DNA of 64,000 nucleotides from assembly GCF_003719335.1 (NCBI RefSeq), contig NZ_RIAS01000004.1, positions 124,001 to 188,000 of the forward strand. Reading direction: 5' to 3'. The stretch comes from Paenibacillus amylolyticus. Its GTDB lineage: Bacteria; Bacillota; Bacilli; Paenibacillales; Paenibacillaceae. Both the position numbers and the translations under genes were made by a program. The notes below the pieces were generated by a model. The model was not told the DNA's origin. It made no database searches and saw only the letters and a list, made by a program, of their open reading frames with translations. Of this stretch, positions 54,090 to 63,208 are shown one piece after another (position 1 is the stretch's first letter; each line of letters opens with the position of its first letter).

Positions 54090-55544
54090 TTACATCATAC
54101 TCGCAACCGTTTCTCCGATAATACGGATGCCTTTGCGGATGTTCTCGTCACTGACTCTGGAAAATCCAAGACGCATGGTGTGAAGCCCTTGACCTGGCTC
54201 CAGATAAAAGGTATCTCCAGGAGTAAAGGTTACCCCTTTTACCTTACAGGCGGTCAGCAACTCTCTTGTTCGCACCTCTGGTGGAAACTGCACGAACAGA
54301 TGCAGGCCGCCTGCTCCGGATATTTGGCACATTGGCAGATGCCGTTTCAGACAATGCACAGCGAGTTCATATTTTCGCTTGTACTCGGTACGAGCCCGTT
54401 TCAGGTATTTTTCAAAATTGCCGTTGCTCAAATATTGATATAACAGGGACTGATCCAGAGTAGACGTATGAATACTGCGTGCCCGCTTCATGCTTTCGAG
54501 ATAATCGATCAATGCGACATCGGCGATAATCCAGCCCACACGCAGTCCGGGGAACAATACTTTGGAGAAGCTGCCAAGATAGACAAGGCCATTACCCTTA
54601 CCCATACTGGAGATCAAGGGCGAGACATGGGAGCCCGAATAACGAAGCTCTTCGTTAAATCCATCTTCAATGATCGGAACTCGATACTCGTTCATTAAAC
54701 GTATAATTTCAGTTCGTTTTGCGGGTGAAGTCACGATTCCGGTCGGATTGTGATACGAGGGCACAAGATATGCCAGATCATACGCGCTTCCAGCCAGTTC
54801 TTGCTCCAGCTGCTTCAGATCAAGGCCATCCGGTTCCATATGGATACCAGTTAACTGAAACTGGTGCAACTTCAGGTTTTTGATGGCTGTGTGATGTGTG
54901 GGATTCTCACAGAGTGCTTTGCCGCTCTTCTTGCGCAATGCCCCAAGTACCAGGTCAAATCCCTCCGTAAACCCGTTCGTAATCAAAATATCTTTGCCCG
55001 CAAGGTCGACCCCTTTGTTCTCCATATAGTGCAGCAAATAATTCATGAGCGGTCTATATCCTTGCGCGTAGCCGTAATTTAGTAAAACTTCTCCTTCAAG
55101 TGACATGCGATCCAAGAAGGCCCGTTTCACATTTTGAAGATCAAACAGTTTTTCATCCGGAGCGATGCTGGTGAAAGAAATTTCACCGCGCTCGGCTCCT
55201 GAGCCGTGTTTCATCAGATCATATTGCTCTGCCTGAATTGCATAATCGCTTACCTCTGCTGTCCAGTCTAGTTGCCAATGTATTGCATTGGTCTGCTGTG
55301 TTTCAATAAGTGTGCTGACGTAATTCCCCTTACCTTTGAGCGCATAAATAAGCCCTTCCTCTTCAAGCTCTGCATAGGCGAGCAAAATGGTGCTGCGGCT
55401 TACCTTCATCAGCGTGCTCAGCTCACGGGTCGAAGGTAGCTTCTGATTGGGTTGCAGACCGCCTTTTAACATTAATCGTTTTAAATAATCTTTGACTTGT
55501 ATATATACAGGGCGGTCCTCCGTCAATTGCAGATCGGAATACAT
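54090..55544 (-). CDS. MocR-type GntR/aminotransferase regulator
   Basis: A 484-residue fusion of a GntR winged helix (residues about 8-75: QKLPSTRELSTLMKVSRSTILLAY) with a class I aminotransferase-like domain that binds PLP. The PLP Lys is in GSFSKVLFPGLRVGW and the Asn/Asp/Tyr set in YHNPTG and EDGFNEE. MocR proteins such as PdxR and GabR sense PLP or amino compounds. Start ATG 55544 has GAGGGAGTG; the longer frame is not supported. It lies upstream of ddl on the same strand, 32 bp apart, so it may control or be co-transcribed with ddl-GNAT. Confidence 0.92.
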   Translation of the reverse strand: MYSDLQLTEDRPVYIQVKDYLKRLMLKGGLQPNQKLPSTRELSTLMKVSRSTILLAYAELEEEGLIYALKGKGNYVSTLIETQQTNAIHWQLDWTAEVSDYAIQAEQYDLMKHGSGAERGEISFTSIAPDEKLFDLQNVKRAFLDRMSLEGEVLLNYGYAQGYRPLMNYLLHYMENKGVDLAGKDILITNGFTEGFDLVLGALRKKSGKALCENPTHHTAIKNLKLHQFQLTGIHMEPDGLDLKQLEQELAGSAYDLAYLVPSYHNPTGIVTSPAKRTEIIRLMNEYRVPIIEDGFNEELRYSGSHVSPLISSMGKGNGLVYLGSFSKVLFPGLRVGWIIADVALIDYLESMKRARSIHTSTLDQSLLYQYLSNGNFEKYLKRARTEYKRKYELAVHCLKRHLPMCQISGAGGLHLFVQFPPEVRTRELLTACKVKGVTFTPGDTFYLEPGQGLHTMRLGFSRVSDENIRKGIRIIGETVASMM

Positions 55545-55649
55545 CCCATCACTCCCTCTACTGGTATCTTGCCATATTATAAACCCAGCAGAAAGAACCA
55601 CGATACCTCTGTTTCGCAACTAAGGTGGCCTGAGTTGTACGCACAACGG

Positions 55650-55677
55650 GAAAAAGCCCTGGCTCATATGCCGGGCT
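55650..55677 (-). terminator. Hairpin with T run upstream of the MocR-type gene
   Basis: On the minus strand AGCCCGGC-ATATGA-GCCAGGGCT then TTTTT, about 106 bp before the start. It would stop leftward transcripts from the spacer or act as an attenuator in the leader. Confidence 0.5.
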
Positions 55678-55689
55678 GGAGGTGAAACT

Positions 55690-55935
55690 TGTTCAATTCT
55701 AAGGGTGTAATGCTATCCTGTTCTAGCTACAGTTACGTTTCTGACTAGTCTCTAGAAAATACCTGCTGTATAATTCTACGTGGATCTACTTGCTATGCTC
55801 TATGCGATCTATATGATTCTAATTCTAGATGATAAACTTGGTGCTGTAATTACAAGAAATCTTTAAAAGGCTAATTATTGCCATTCACTGCTTGCTGCAA
55901 TAGGTTTTCGTATAGATGGTGATTCTACAATCTAC
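55690..55935. other. Non-coding TCTA-rich spacer segment
   Basis: The spacer 55545-56236 has no gene. Within this segment TCTA occurs about eleven times where one is expected; five are ATTCTA (55696, 55773, 55816, 55822, 55922). No reading frame or stable hairpin explains it. Possible binding-site array or degraded repeat. Confidence 0.5.
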
Positions 55936-56162
55936 AAAGCTACGGTTCTTACTAACTGTACTCTTCTCGTGTGCACGTCACCGAATTCAGTATGAAAAAG
56001 ATAAAACATGTTAGGCCTATAAGACGAGTGTGGATACAAAGACATATGTCTCAGTGCCCAAATTCTTCCTCATACCCCTATAGTACCACTTTGAATCAGG
56101 GAAGTTAACCTTTTTTTTGAAATATTTGTCGCAAAAGCGAAAATTCCGTGAATTGTACCTCA

Positions 56163-56191
56163 TTTAACTCGAAATGGTGTCGGATTATGAT
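56163..56191 (+). promoter_or_regulatory. Promoter of the GIY-YIG gene
   Basis: TTTAAC (56163-56168), 17-bp spacer, TATGAT (56186-56191). Confidence 0.55.
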
Positions 56192-56236
56192 ATGTGTTAG
56201 GATGTATTTCTAGAGAATATAGAGGAAGTGAAATGG

Positions 56237-56593
56237 ATGATTCAGATTACGGTTCCAACACCAGATGTGACGATTACAAAGCAGGAAAATCCGCAGTTAA
56301 GCCACATTTACGGATTTACGGATTTTCACCTGATTACACGGGAGCAAGGCGGAATTTTCATGTTTTATAATGCCGATGATGAGTTGTTATTTGTCGGGAA
56401 AGCGCGAAAATTAAGACCGCGAATCAAAAAGCATTTTGAAGATACGGTATCCCCAATCAAGAATCACCGTGAGGAAGTCACGAAGATTGAAGTTTGCTTG
56501 GTAGAAGATCCGATGGATCGTGAAATTTACGAGACTTATATCATCAACACAATGCAGGCGAAGTATAATGTAGACAAGGTGCTGTATAAGTAA
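56237..56593 (+). CDS. GIY-YIG-type nuclease domain protein
   Basis: A 118-residue stand-alone domain resembling the N-terminal nuclease of UvrC: GGIFMFYNADDELLFVGKA (GIY and YIG strands in modified form: GIF and FVG), RKLRPRIKKHF with the catalytic Arg, and REIYETYIINTMQAKYN with the catalytic Glu. ATG 56237 follows AGAGGA by 10 bases. Such small proteins are annotated as repair endonuclease-like; both Tyr of the name motif are replaced by Phe, which may be tolerated. Single gene. Confidence 0.8.
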   Translation: MIQITVPTPDVTITKQENPQLSHIYGFTDFHLITREQGGIFMFYNADDELLFVGKARKLRPRIKKHFEDTVSPIKNHREEVTKIEVCLVEDPMDREIYETYIINTMQAKYNVDKVLYK

Positions 56594-56600
56594 GCAGGTA

Positions 56601-56627
56601 AGTTATTTAAGTTATTCAAGTTATTCA
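56601..56627 (+). repeat. Three tandem 9-bp repeats
   Basis: AGTTATTTA, AGTTATTCA, AGTTATTCA directly after the GIY-YIG stop. Short, possibly variable in number between strains. Confidence 0.7.
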
Positions 56628-56661
56628 AGATGCACAAGCAAGTAAGTAAGCTTGAAATACT

Positions 56662-56677
56662 TAGGACATATGTCCTA
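56662..56677. promoter_or_regulatory. 16-bp perfect palindrome
   Basis: TAGGACATATGTCCTA, whose core GACATATGTC recurs at 56041-56050 on the other side of the GIY-YIG gene. Possible operator upstream of the Bax-inhibitor-like gene. Confidence 0.45.
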
Positions 56678-56850
56678 GGTGTGTGTAAAGATGGAAAGGA
56701 TGTAATCCATGATTGCATCCGATTCCATTCTCTTCGCAAATATAGTTCTACGTAACAAGTTATAGGAGCTGAAAAGTTCACATTTCAAGGAAGTAGCACT
56801 AGGCCCTTAGTTTCACAGATATACCAAATACATAAGAAGAGGTGATTGTG

Positions 56851-57597
56851 TTGATCGGTCGTAGTGGTAATCCTACACTTAAAGACAGCACGTTTGAGAA
56901 CAGAGGATATGGAGAGGATCGATACCAGAATTACATGACGATTAACGGCACAGTGAACAAAGCGTTCATCACGTTGATCATCTTGCTGGGCAGTGCATTT
57001 GCAACCTGGATGATGTTTTTTAACGGACAAGAAGTGATGCCGCTTGCTTATGGCGGATTAATTGTGGGTTTCATTCTGGCGCTGATTATTTCGTTTAAAC
57101 CGGTGGTATCTCCTTATCTTGTACCGATCTACGCGGTAGCAGAGGGAATGTTCCTAGGTGCACTTTCGGCAAGTTATGAGTCCTTGTATAACGGAATTAC
57201 CTTGCAAGCGGCTTTGTTGACCATGGCTGTATTCGTTGCTCTGTTAATGGCCTATAAAACAAGATTAATTAAAGCAACGGAGAACTTTAAACTAGGTGTG
57301 GTGGCTGCAACAGGCGGCATCATGATTATGTATTTGCTCAGCTTTGTGCTCGGTTTGTTCGGCATTACGGTTCCATATCTGCATGAAAATAGTCTGATTG
57401 GGATCGGCATCTCGGTTGTGATCGTCATTGTTGCTGCGCTTAATCTGGTACTGGATTTCGACTTTATTGAAGGTGGTGCAGAGCAAGGAGCACCCAAGTA
57501 TATGGAGTGGTACGGTGCGTTCGGGTTGATGGTCACATTGGTATGGTTGTACATTGAAATCCTTCGTCTGCTCAGCAAGCTGCGGAGCCGCGACTAA
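56851..57597 (+). CDS. Bax inhibitor-1/YccA-family membrane protein
   Basis: A 248-residue protein with about seven membrane segments after a cytoplasmic start (IGRSGNPTLKDSTF); features VEGMFLGALSASYES-like loop (AEGMFLGALS) and acidic residues in the last segments (LVLDFDFIEGG) linked in the BI-1/YetJ family to calcium or proton conductance. TTG 56851 is chosen: AAGAGGTG lies 6 bases upstream and overlaps the alternative GTG at 56842. Single gene with terminator. Confidence 0.92.
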   Translation: MIGRSGNPTLKDSTFENRGYGEDRYQNYMTINGTVNKAFITLIILLGSAFATWMMFFNGQEVMPLAYGGLIVGFILALIISFKPVVSPYLVPIYAVAEGMFLGALSASYESLYNGITLQAALLTMAVFVALLMAYKTRLIKATENFKLGVVAATGGIMIMYLLSFVLGLFGITVPYLHENSLIGIGISVVIVIVAALNLVLDFDFIEGGAEQGAPKYMEWYGAFGLMVTLVWLYIEILRLLSKLRSRD

Positions 57598-57628
57598 TCG
57601 TACCGTTACAGTTATATGGGTTTACAGA

Positions 57629-57682
57629 TAAAAGGAGCGAACCGCCGGGGATCTTTACCACCGGATAGATTCGCTCCTTTTT
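57629..57682. terminator. Bidirectional terminator
   Basis: AAAAGGAGCGAA...TTCGCTCCTTTTT with inner CCGG/CCGG pairing; between converging genes. Confidence 0.92.
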
Positions 57683-57709
57683 ACTCCGTAAGGGGTCCTC
57701 TTTTGCAAA

Positions 57710-58417
57710 TTAAACCAATTCAGTGTATAAACTTTCCAGCGTCACGATTTCGGGCTGGTTTGGCAACTCGCCTTCTGCAGCACAGGCAGCGAACATATGC
57801 TGTTCATCCAAAGGATGACTGTAGAAGCGATGCCTAACGATTTGCCCGTCATGGTTGCATCGCCAATCAAGTTCTCCATCTTGCTGAACATGGGGAAGAA
57901 TAGCGAAGGAATCCAGCGGCATGGAGAGCCCCATGCCCACAGCCTTGATATAACTTTCCTTCAGCGTCCACAGACGATAGAAGGTCTCCCGCTTCATTAC
58001 CTCAGGCTTACCATCCAATAATTGACATTCTGATGAAGAGAAGAAACGCTCTGCGATTTGCAGGTCAATCGGTGCTATTTTCTCCACATCCACACCAAGC
58101 TCATCTTTACTTCCGGTAATCAGTGCAACCCAATCGCCGGAGTGCGAGACATTAAATTGTACATCAGCATCGTGAGTGAGGGCAGGTTTGCCATATTTGT
58201 TACGGGTAAACGTAATCTCTCCATGCCCTAGGCCAGTCAACTTGCTTAACTTCACACGGGCTAACACTTCACCCATAACAGAGCGGTAAGTGTCCGCCAG
58301 ATGTATAAAACGAGAAGCCTGTGCCCGCCGCTCCTCAGAGACGGATGACAGAAAAAGATCCCAGCATACTTCGGGTATCACAGAGGGTACTTGCAGTACT
58401 TGTATAGTTATCATCAT
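57710..58417 (-). CDS. 4'-phosphopantetheinyl transferase, Sfp type
   Basis: A 235-residue Sfp-family enzyme that loads phosphopantetheine from CoA onto carrier domains of NRPS, PKS or lysine-biosynthesis proteins. Signatures: RNKYGKPAL, FNVSHSGDWVAL, GVDVEKI (Mg-binding Asp/Glu) and FYRLWTLKESYIKAVGMGL. Length equals Sfp. No NRPS/PKS genes are in the window; in Paenibacillus this enzyme often serves distant clusters. AGGTGA precedes the ATG. Confidence 0.94.
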   Translation of the reverse strand: MMITIQVLQVPSVIPEVCWDLFLSSVSEERRAQASRFIHLADTYRSVMGEVLARVKLSKLTGLGHGEITFTRNKYGKPALTHDADVQFNVSHSGDWVALITGSKDELGVDVEKIAPIDLQIAERFFSSSECQLLDGKPEVMKRETFYRLWTLKESYIKAVGMGLSMPLDSFAILPHVQQDGELDWRCNHDGQIVRHRFYSHPLDEQHMFAACAAEGELPNQPEIVTLESLYTELV

Positions 58418-58496
58418 TTATCACCTGACGTTGTATTCGGCATGGATGACAGGCTTTCCTCTATATTTATCCTTATCTCGCGTTTTCCCCAGTGGA

Positions 58497-59369
58497 TCAG
58501 GCTAGTTGTGTTTTTTTCCATTCTTCATGCGCAAACTGTATTCGATCCCACATCTCCCTACGTTCTTGTTCCGTATAATTCACTAACGGTTCATAGAAAA
58601 GCTTGGTTAGTACGTCTTTCCACTCATTGTAGGTTTGAATTTCCGTCTTGCTAATGCCTTCGATCCCATGCGTGCGAAGCATGCATCCCCTGAGCTCATA
58701 GCTGTGGCTGGTATCTCTCTGACGGAGCAAAAATGCATTATGCCAGGGCGAATCCACGGATTGGCTGTAGAATTCATGCTTGGGAATAAACTCTTCCAAG
58801 AGGGTAAGCTCCTCGGGATCATAATCGACTCCCTTACTTGGTCCGTTAGGCTCGTATTCAAGCCTCCATCCTCCGAGAACAACGGAAGAAGGCATTAATG
58901 TATAAGTAAACGGCGCAGGTCCATAGGTTCCGTAACGAAGAGGGAGAGGTTCAAAAGGCATACCCCCCAGACCGACATCTACAATCCAACGTTCCACATT
59001 CGGGTACGCATCTGGCAAAGAGACAGACAGACCGAGATGGAACGAGTTCACACGCGGCTGTTCTCCATGCGGCTGAACGCCTGCCCGGTGCCAATGCAAT
59101 GTATATCCAAGAGAATGAAGTAAAACACTGAATGCGCCATTCAAATGGAAACAGTAACCGCTGCGTCCTTGTAGAATAAGTTGCACGGATTCTTGCAGAT
59201 CGATGCCCGCAGGTCTACCTGCAAAAATATCGACCGTTTGCCAAGATAAATGGTGGATATGTGCCTGTTGCAGTTCGGCAAGGAATTCTAAAGTCGGTTT
59301 CTTGATCGTATCCAAGCCTATCCGTTTCAGATAAGCGTTTATTTCAGCTGGAGTCAATGTAACATTCAT
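58497..59369 (-). CDS. Arylamine N-acetyltransferase
   Basis: A 290-residue NAT with the cysteine-protease-like triad C73 (RSGYCFHLN), H111 (VNSFHLGL) and D131 (IVDVGLGG). The usual RGGxC is RSGYC here. It transfers acetyl from acetyl-CoA to arylamines or hydrazines. Start ATG 59369 follows GAGGTGATCGAG; the GTG three codons earlier overlaps the ribosome site. Upstream of sfp-type gene on the same strand, 79 bp apart, so the two may be co-transcribed. Confidence 0.92.
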   Translation of the reverse strand: MNVTLTPAEINAYLKRIGLDTIKKPTLEFLAELQQAHIHHLSWQTVDIFAGRPAGIDLQESVQLILQGRSGYCFHLNGAFSVLLHSLGYTLHWHRAGVQPHGEQPRVNSFHLGLSVSLPDAYPNVERWIVDVGLGGMPFEPLPLRYGTYGPAPFTYTLMPSSVVLGGWRLEYEPNGPSKGVDYDPEELTLLEEFIPKHEFYSQSVDSPWHNAFLLRQRDTSHSYELRGCMLRTHGIEGISKTEIQTYNEWKDVLTKLFYEPLVNYTEQERREMWDRIQFAHEEWKKTQLA

Positions 59370-59661
59370 CTCGATCACCTCAAGTCATATGATGGGCTGC
59401 AGGTCATTGTCTTGAATGTTGCTGCCCTGAACTCATTGTATAAGTGAACATCTGAAATGCACACATGTGTTTACTCTAATTGTACCGGTACAATATCAAC
59501 TGATCATAAAGTATAGGAGTTATAAGGTACGCACATCATATTCCCAGTGTGGAGTTATTTCGATATATGGGAGTTTGGTTTCTTTTTCCGGGGTATGTTA
59601 ACCGTTTGGAGTGGAAATAGGTTAGAATAGAGATAGATAGCAGGATTAGGAGATGGAAAAC

Positions 59662-60138
59662 ATGGCTAATGATGAAGTGATTTTGACACAGGAAGGCTTG
59701 GAAAAGCTGGAGGAAGAACTGAAGGAACTGAAAACGGTGAAACGCAAGGAACTGGCAGAACGTTTGAAGCTTGCGATCAGTTACGGGGACCTGAAGGAGA
59801 ACAGTGAGTATCATTCAGCCAAAGATGATCAAGCATTTATGGAGACCCGCATACTGATTCTGGAGAAGATGTTGACCAAAGCAAGAGTCATCAGCGCAGA
59901 CAATATCGATTCCAACCAGGTAAGCATTGGCTCGACAGTACTGTTGAACGACCTTGAATTTGCTGAAAAGATCGAATATCAACTGGTCGGTCCAGCGGAA
60001 GCGGATGTATCGAACAACAAAATTTCGTATGAGAGTCCACTGGGCAAAGAGTTGATGGGCAAAGAAGTGGGCAGTGTGATTCATGTCAATGCTCCGATGG
60101 GCGTCATCAAATACGAATTGCTGGAGATCAAAGTATAG
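59662..60138 (+). CDS. greA: Transcription elongation factor GreA
   Basis: A 158-residue Gre factor: N-terminal coiled coil (residues about 8-75, with the acidic tip LKENSEYHSAKDDQ) and C-terminal globular domain (IGSTVLLND, SPLGKELMGKEVGSVIHVNAP). It rescues backtracked RNA polymerase by stimulating transcript cleavage. ATG 59662 gives the standard length and has GGAG at 9 bases; the ATG three codons earlier is too near. Confidence 0.96.
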   Translation: MANDEVILTQEGLEKLEEELKELKTVKRKELAERLKLAISYGDLKENSEYHSAKDDQAFMETRILILEKMLTKARVISADNIDSNQVSIGSTVLLNDLEFAEKIEYQLVGPAEADVSNNKISYESPLGKELMGKEVGSVIHVNAPMGVIKYELLEIKV

Positions 60139-60203
60139 TCAGCGTAAAGTAAAAATAGTAAACATATGCGGGGATATCACCCTGCGATATATAGAATTTC
60201 TTT

Positions 60204-60262
60204 AAAAGAGGAGAAGTTTCAGAGGCTGCGCGAAGAGCTGTCTGGAACATCTCCTCTTTTTG
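60204..60262 (+). terminator. Terminator of greA
   Basis: AAAGAGGAGA...TCTCCTCTTTTTG with a large loop. The rest of the 60139-60451 spacer contains a TATAAT box (60412-60417) with a poor -35, the probable promoter of the symporter gene. Confidence 0.88.
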
Positions 60263-60451
60263 TTTTTCCAAGTTAACTCAGGGTTAATTGTTGATGGGTA
60301 TGGTTAAGCTTCAGGTTATTTTCCCATACTGAATACATCCTGAAATCATCTCCAATTTGGTGAATTTTCGACAAATACTGATTTTTGCATGACCTGACAC
60401 GCGGACTAGTATATAATTACGGGAAAACTTTAAAGTGATGGAGTAGATACA

Positions 60452-61807
60452 ATGAATTTGAGTAAGTCTGATCTAGACCCGAACAACGCTGGCAAAGGGG
60501 AGCGCTTCTCGCGTGCCGGTTTTATTTTGGCGGCAATCGGTAGTTCCGTGGGTCTCGGTAACATGTGGAAATTTCCTTATATTACGGGCGAAAATGGGGG
60601 GGCGGCTTTTTTCCTGCTCTTTATTGTCTGTCTCTTGCTGATCGGCTTGCCTGTATTGCTTGCCGAACTGGCTATTGGACGCAGTGGGCGGGGGAGCGCA
60701 GCGACTGCTTTTATCAAAGCGGGCGGGCATAAAGGCTGGCTGGCAGCTGGTTTACTGCAAGTATTAACACCGTTTATTATTCTGTCCTTCTACGTCATCA
60801 TCGCAGGCTGGACATTGCAATATGCCGTAACTTCGTTCAGCGGCACGTTGTTTAACAATTCGGATTATGCCGGACAATTCAGCAGTTTCGTCGGAGGCTA
60901 TATGCCGATTGTATGGCAATTGGTATCCGTTCTGATTACTGGCTGGATTGTAGCGAAGGGTGTATCGAACGGGATTGAGAAGTTTAACAAAATTTTGATT
61001 CCAGCGATGCTGGTTCTGTTAATTGTGCTGATGATTCGTGCAGTTACCCTGCCGGGGTCAGGCGCGGGGGTTTCCTTTTTCCTGAATCCAGACTTCTCCC
61101 AGCTTACAACGGAGTCGGCATTGGTTGCGCTCGGACATGCTTTCTTCTCGCTGTCACTAGGTATGGGTATTCTCGTAACGTACGGTTCATATGTGGACAA
61201 AAGCCAGTCCCTTGGCGCGGCAACAGTTGCAGTTGGTGCAGGTGACTTGCTGTATGCCTTTATCGCGGGTCTGATTATCTTCCCAACGACGTTTTCGTTT
61301 GGTATTGCACCTGACCAGGGGCCGTCCCTGATTTTCATCGCACTGCCTGCAGCATTCTCGGCGATGCCGCTTGGTTTTCTGTTCGCTGGATTATTCTTTA
61401 TAATTCTGGCAATTGCGGCGTTAACATCATCAGTATCACTGCTGGAGGTTCCCGTTAAATATTTCATGGAGCGTTTTGCATGGAGTCGTAATCGTGCCGT
61501 ATGGAGCATCTCTCTCGCTGTCTTCATCGTAGGACTGCCTTCCGTTCTGTCGCTCGGACTGTTCCCGGAGTGGAAGATCGGATCGAAGAGTGTATTCGAC
61601 TGGATGGATTTTGTGGCGTCCAACATCTTGCTTCCTGTAGGCGGGTTATTGGTTACGATCTTTGCGGGATACTTTTGGAAAACGGCTGCGGAGGCAGCTG
61701 GTCTAAGCTCCGGCTGGTTCCGCATCTGGTTGTTCATGCTTCGTTATGTTGCACCTATTCTGGTTCTGCTCGTGCTGCTGCATACGTCTGGCATTATTCA
61801 CTTCTAG
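60452..61807 (+). CDS. Sodium-dependent (NSS/SNF) transporter
   Basis: A 451-residue neurotransmitter:sodium symporter family protein with about 11-12 membrane segments, LeuT-like fold. Segment 1 has the Na/substrate motif GFILAAIGSSVGLGNMWKFP, segment 6 the unwound SLSLGMGILVTYGSY region. Bacterial members import amino acids with Na+. Substrate not decidable; Tyr/Trp or branched-chain amino acids are common. ATG preceded by GGAG at 9 bases. Confidence 0.94.
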   Translation: MNLSKSDLDPNNAGKGERFSRAGFILAAIGSSVGLGNMWKFPYITGENGGAAFFLLFIVCLLLIGLPVLLAELAIGRSGRGSAATAFIKAGGHKGWLAAGLLQVLTPFIILSFYVIIAGWTLQYAVTSFSGTLFNNSDYAGQFSSFVGGYMPIVWQLVSVLITGWIVAKGVSNGIEKFNKILIPAMLVLLIVLMIRAVTLPGSGAGVSFFLNPDFSQLTTESALVALGHAFFSLSLGMGILVTYGSYVDKSQSLGAATVAVGAGDLLYAFIAGLIIFPTTFSFGIAPDQGPSLIFIALPAAFSAMPLGFLFAGLFFIILAIAALTSSVSLLEVPVKYFMERFAWSRNRAVWSISLAVFIVGLPSVLSLGLFPEWKIGSKSVFDWMDFVASNILLPVGGLLVTIFAGYFWKTAAEAAGLSSGWFRIWLFMLRYVAPILVLLVLLHTSGIIHF

Positions 61808-61960
61808 GCCGCCTGCGCAGATTTACCAAGCATAAAACCTCTTGGAAGAAATGCAAAAGCCCTTGTGTTCCCTTCTTAATTTTGGGACAATACAGAGTAG
61901 AGGTTTTTTGGGTAAGACGACCGATGAGCCATATGCTTTCTGCGAAAAGAGGTTTATACC

Positions 61961-63079
61961 ATGATTAAATCATCCATATATGGATTAACATTAGAGCAAT
62001 TACGTACTTGGCTGCCCGAGCATGGGCAGAAAAAATCACGCGCATCCCGCATCTGGGAGTGGTTATACCAAGAGCGGGTGCATGATTTTAACGGCATGTC
62101 CGATGTTCGTCAGGAATGTTTGGATGTGCTCACTCAGCATTTCACGATGAATTCACTGAGTGAACATGTGAAGCAGGAGTCGGCGGACGGCACGGTGAAA
62201 TTCTTGCTCCGTTTGCAAGATGGCAACCTCATCGAGACGGTGCTCATGCGGCAAAAGTATGGCTTGACCGTCTGTGTCACGACACAGGTCGGATGTAATA
62301 TCGGCTGCAGTTTCTGCGCCAGCGGGCTGATCAAGAAGAGCCGAGATCTCTCCGCAGGAGAGATTGTAGAACAGATCATGCATGTACAGCGGCATCTGGA
62401 CGCAGCGGGTCAAGGCGAGCGGGTCACCAACGTTGTGGTAATGGGCATTGGCGAACCGTTTGATAACTTTGAGCATATGAGCAATTTTATTGAAGTAATC
62501 AAGGATCGCAAAGGGTTAGCCCTCGCAGCGAAGCGAATCACGGTGTCCACAAGCGGATTGCCGGATAAAATCAAGGAGTTTGCAGACAGCAGTCTGCAGG
62601 TGAACCTTGCGATCTCCCTGCATGCGCCGAATAATGAGCTGCGTACACATATCATGAAGATCAACCGGGCATTCCCGATTGAACAATTGATGGATGCGGT
62701 GGATTATTATCTGGAGAAAACAAATAAACGCATTATGTTCGAATACATTTTGCTTCGGGATGTGAACGATCAGCGCGAGCACGCTGCGGAACTGGCTGAA
62801 CTGTTGTCCAGCCGCAAGAGCATGGTCAGCGTGAATCTGATTCCATACAATCCAGTGGATGAGCATAGCCAGTACCAGCGCAGTACGGAAGAGAGCATTC
62901 TGGGATTCTACGATACGCTGAAGAAGAACAACATCAACTCCACGGTACGTATGGAGCATGGTACAGACATCGATGCGGCCTGCGGACAGCTGCGTAGCAA
63001 GCAGATGAAAAATGCGGAAGCTAAAGCAGCTGGAAAAACAGCCGCAACACCAGATGCCAGCCGTCTGGCTATGGGATAA
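61961..63079 (+). CDS. rlmN: 23S rRNA (adenine-C2)-methyltransferase RlmN
   Basis: A 372-residue radical-SAM methyltransferase. Cluster cysteines C112, C116, C119 ([12 protein letters not shown]), GMGEPFDN-type GIGEPFDN, and the second catalytic Cys C341 in DIDAACGQL. It methylates C2 of A2503 in 23S rRNA and A37 in some tRNAs. The wording around the cluster ([12 protein letters not shown]) resembles Lactobacillales RlmN more than the B. subtilis form (CASTLGG), and the usual rsmB-prpC-prkC neighbours are absent, so it may be a second copy. The C-terminal tail of about 25 Ala/Lys-rich residues is an extension. AGAGG precedes the ATG. Confidence 0.93.
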   Translation: MIKSSIYGLTLEQLRTWLPEHGQKKSRASRIWEWLYQERVHDFNGMSDVRQECLDVLTQHFTMNSLSEHVKQESADGTVKFLLRLQDGNLIETVLMRQKYGLTVCVTTQVGCNIGCSFCASGLIKKSRDLSAGEIVEQIMHVQRHLDAAGQGERVTNVVVMGIGEPFDNFEHMSNFIEVIKDRKGLALAAKRITVSTSGLPDKIKEFADSSLQVNLAISLHAPNNELRTHIMKINRAFPIEQLMDAVDYYLEKTNKRIMFEYILLRDVNDQREHAAELAELLSSRKSMVSVNLIPYNPVDEHSQYQRSTEESILGFYDTLKKNNINSTVRMEHGTDIDAACGQLRSKQMKNAEAKAAGKTAATPDASRLAMG

Positions 63080-63120
63080 AGCACGCAAATCAGGGATGAC
63101 TATCTGAATTTAAGAAACAC

Positions 63121-63174
63121 AACAAACGCCTCTATGTATTCACTATGAAGTGAAGATAGAGGCGTTTGTTTGAG
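63121..63174. terminator. Bidirectional terminator
   Basis: AACAAACGCCTCTAT...ATAGAGGCGTTTGTT, a 15-bp perfect stem, between converging rlmN and GNAT genes. Confidence 0.95.
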
Positions 63175-63208
63175 TTACAGGCTAATTTCGAGCTGAGTGA
63201 TATGTATC

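Noticed and set aside
60898..61737. 279-codon frame on the minus strand
   Set aside because: Antisense to the sodium symporter gene; Pro/Arg-rich shadow frame without start signals.
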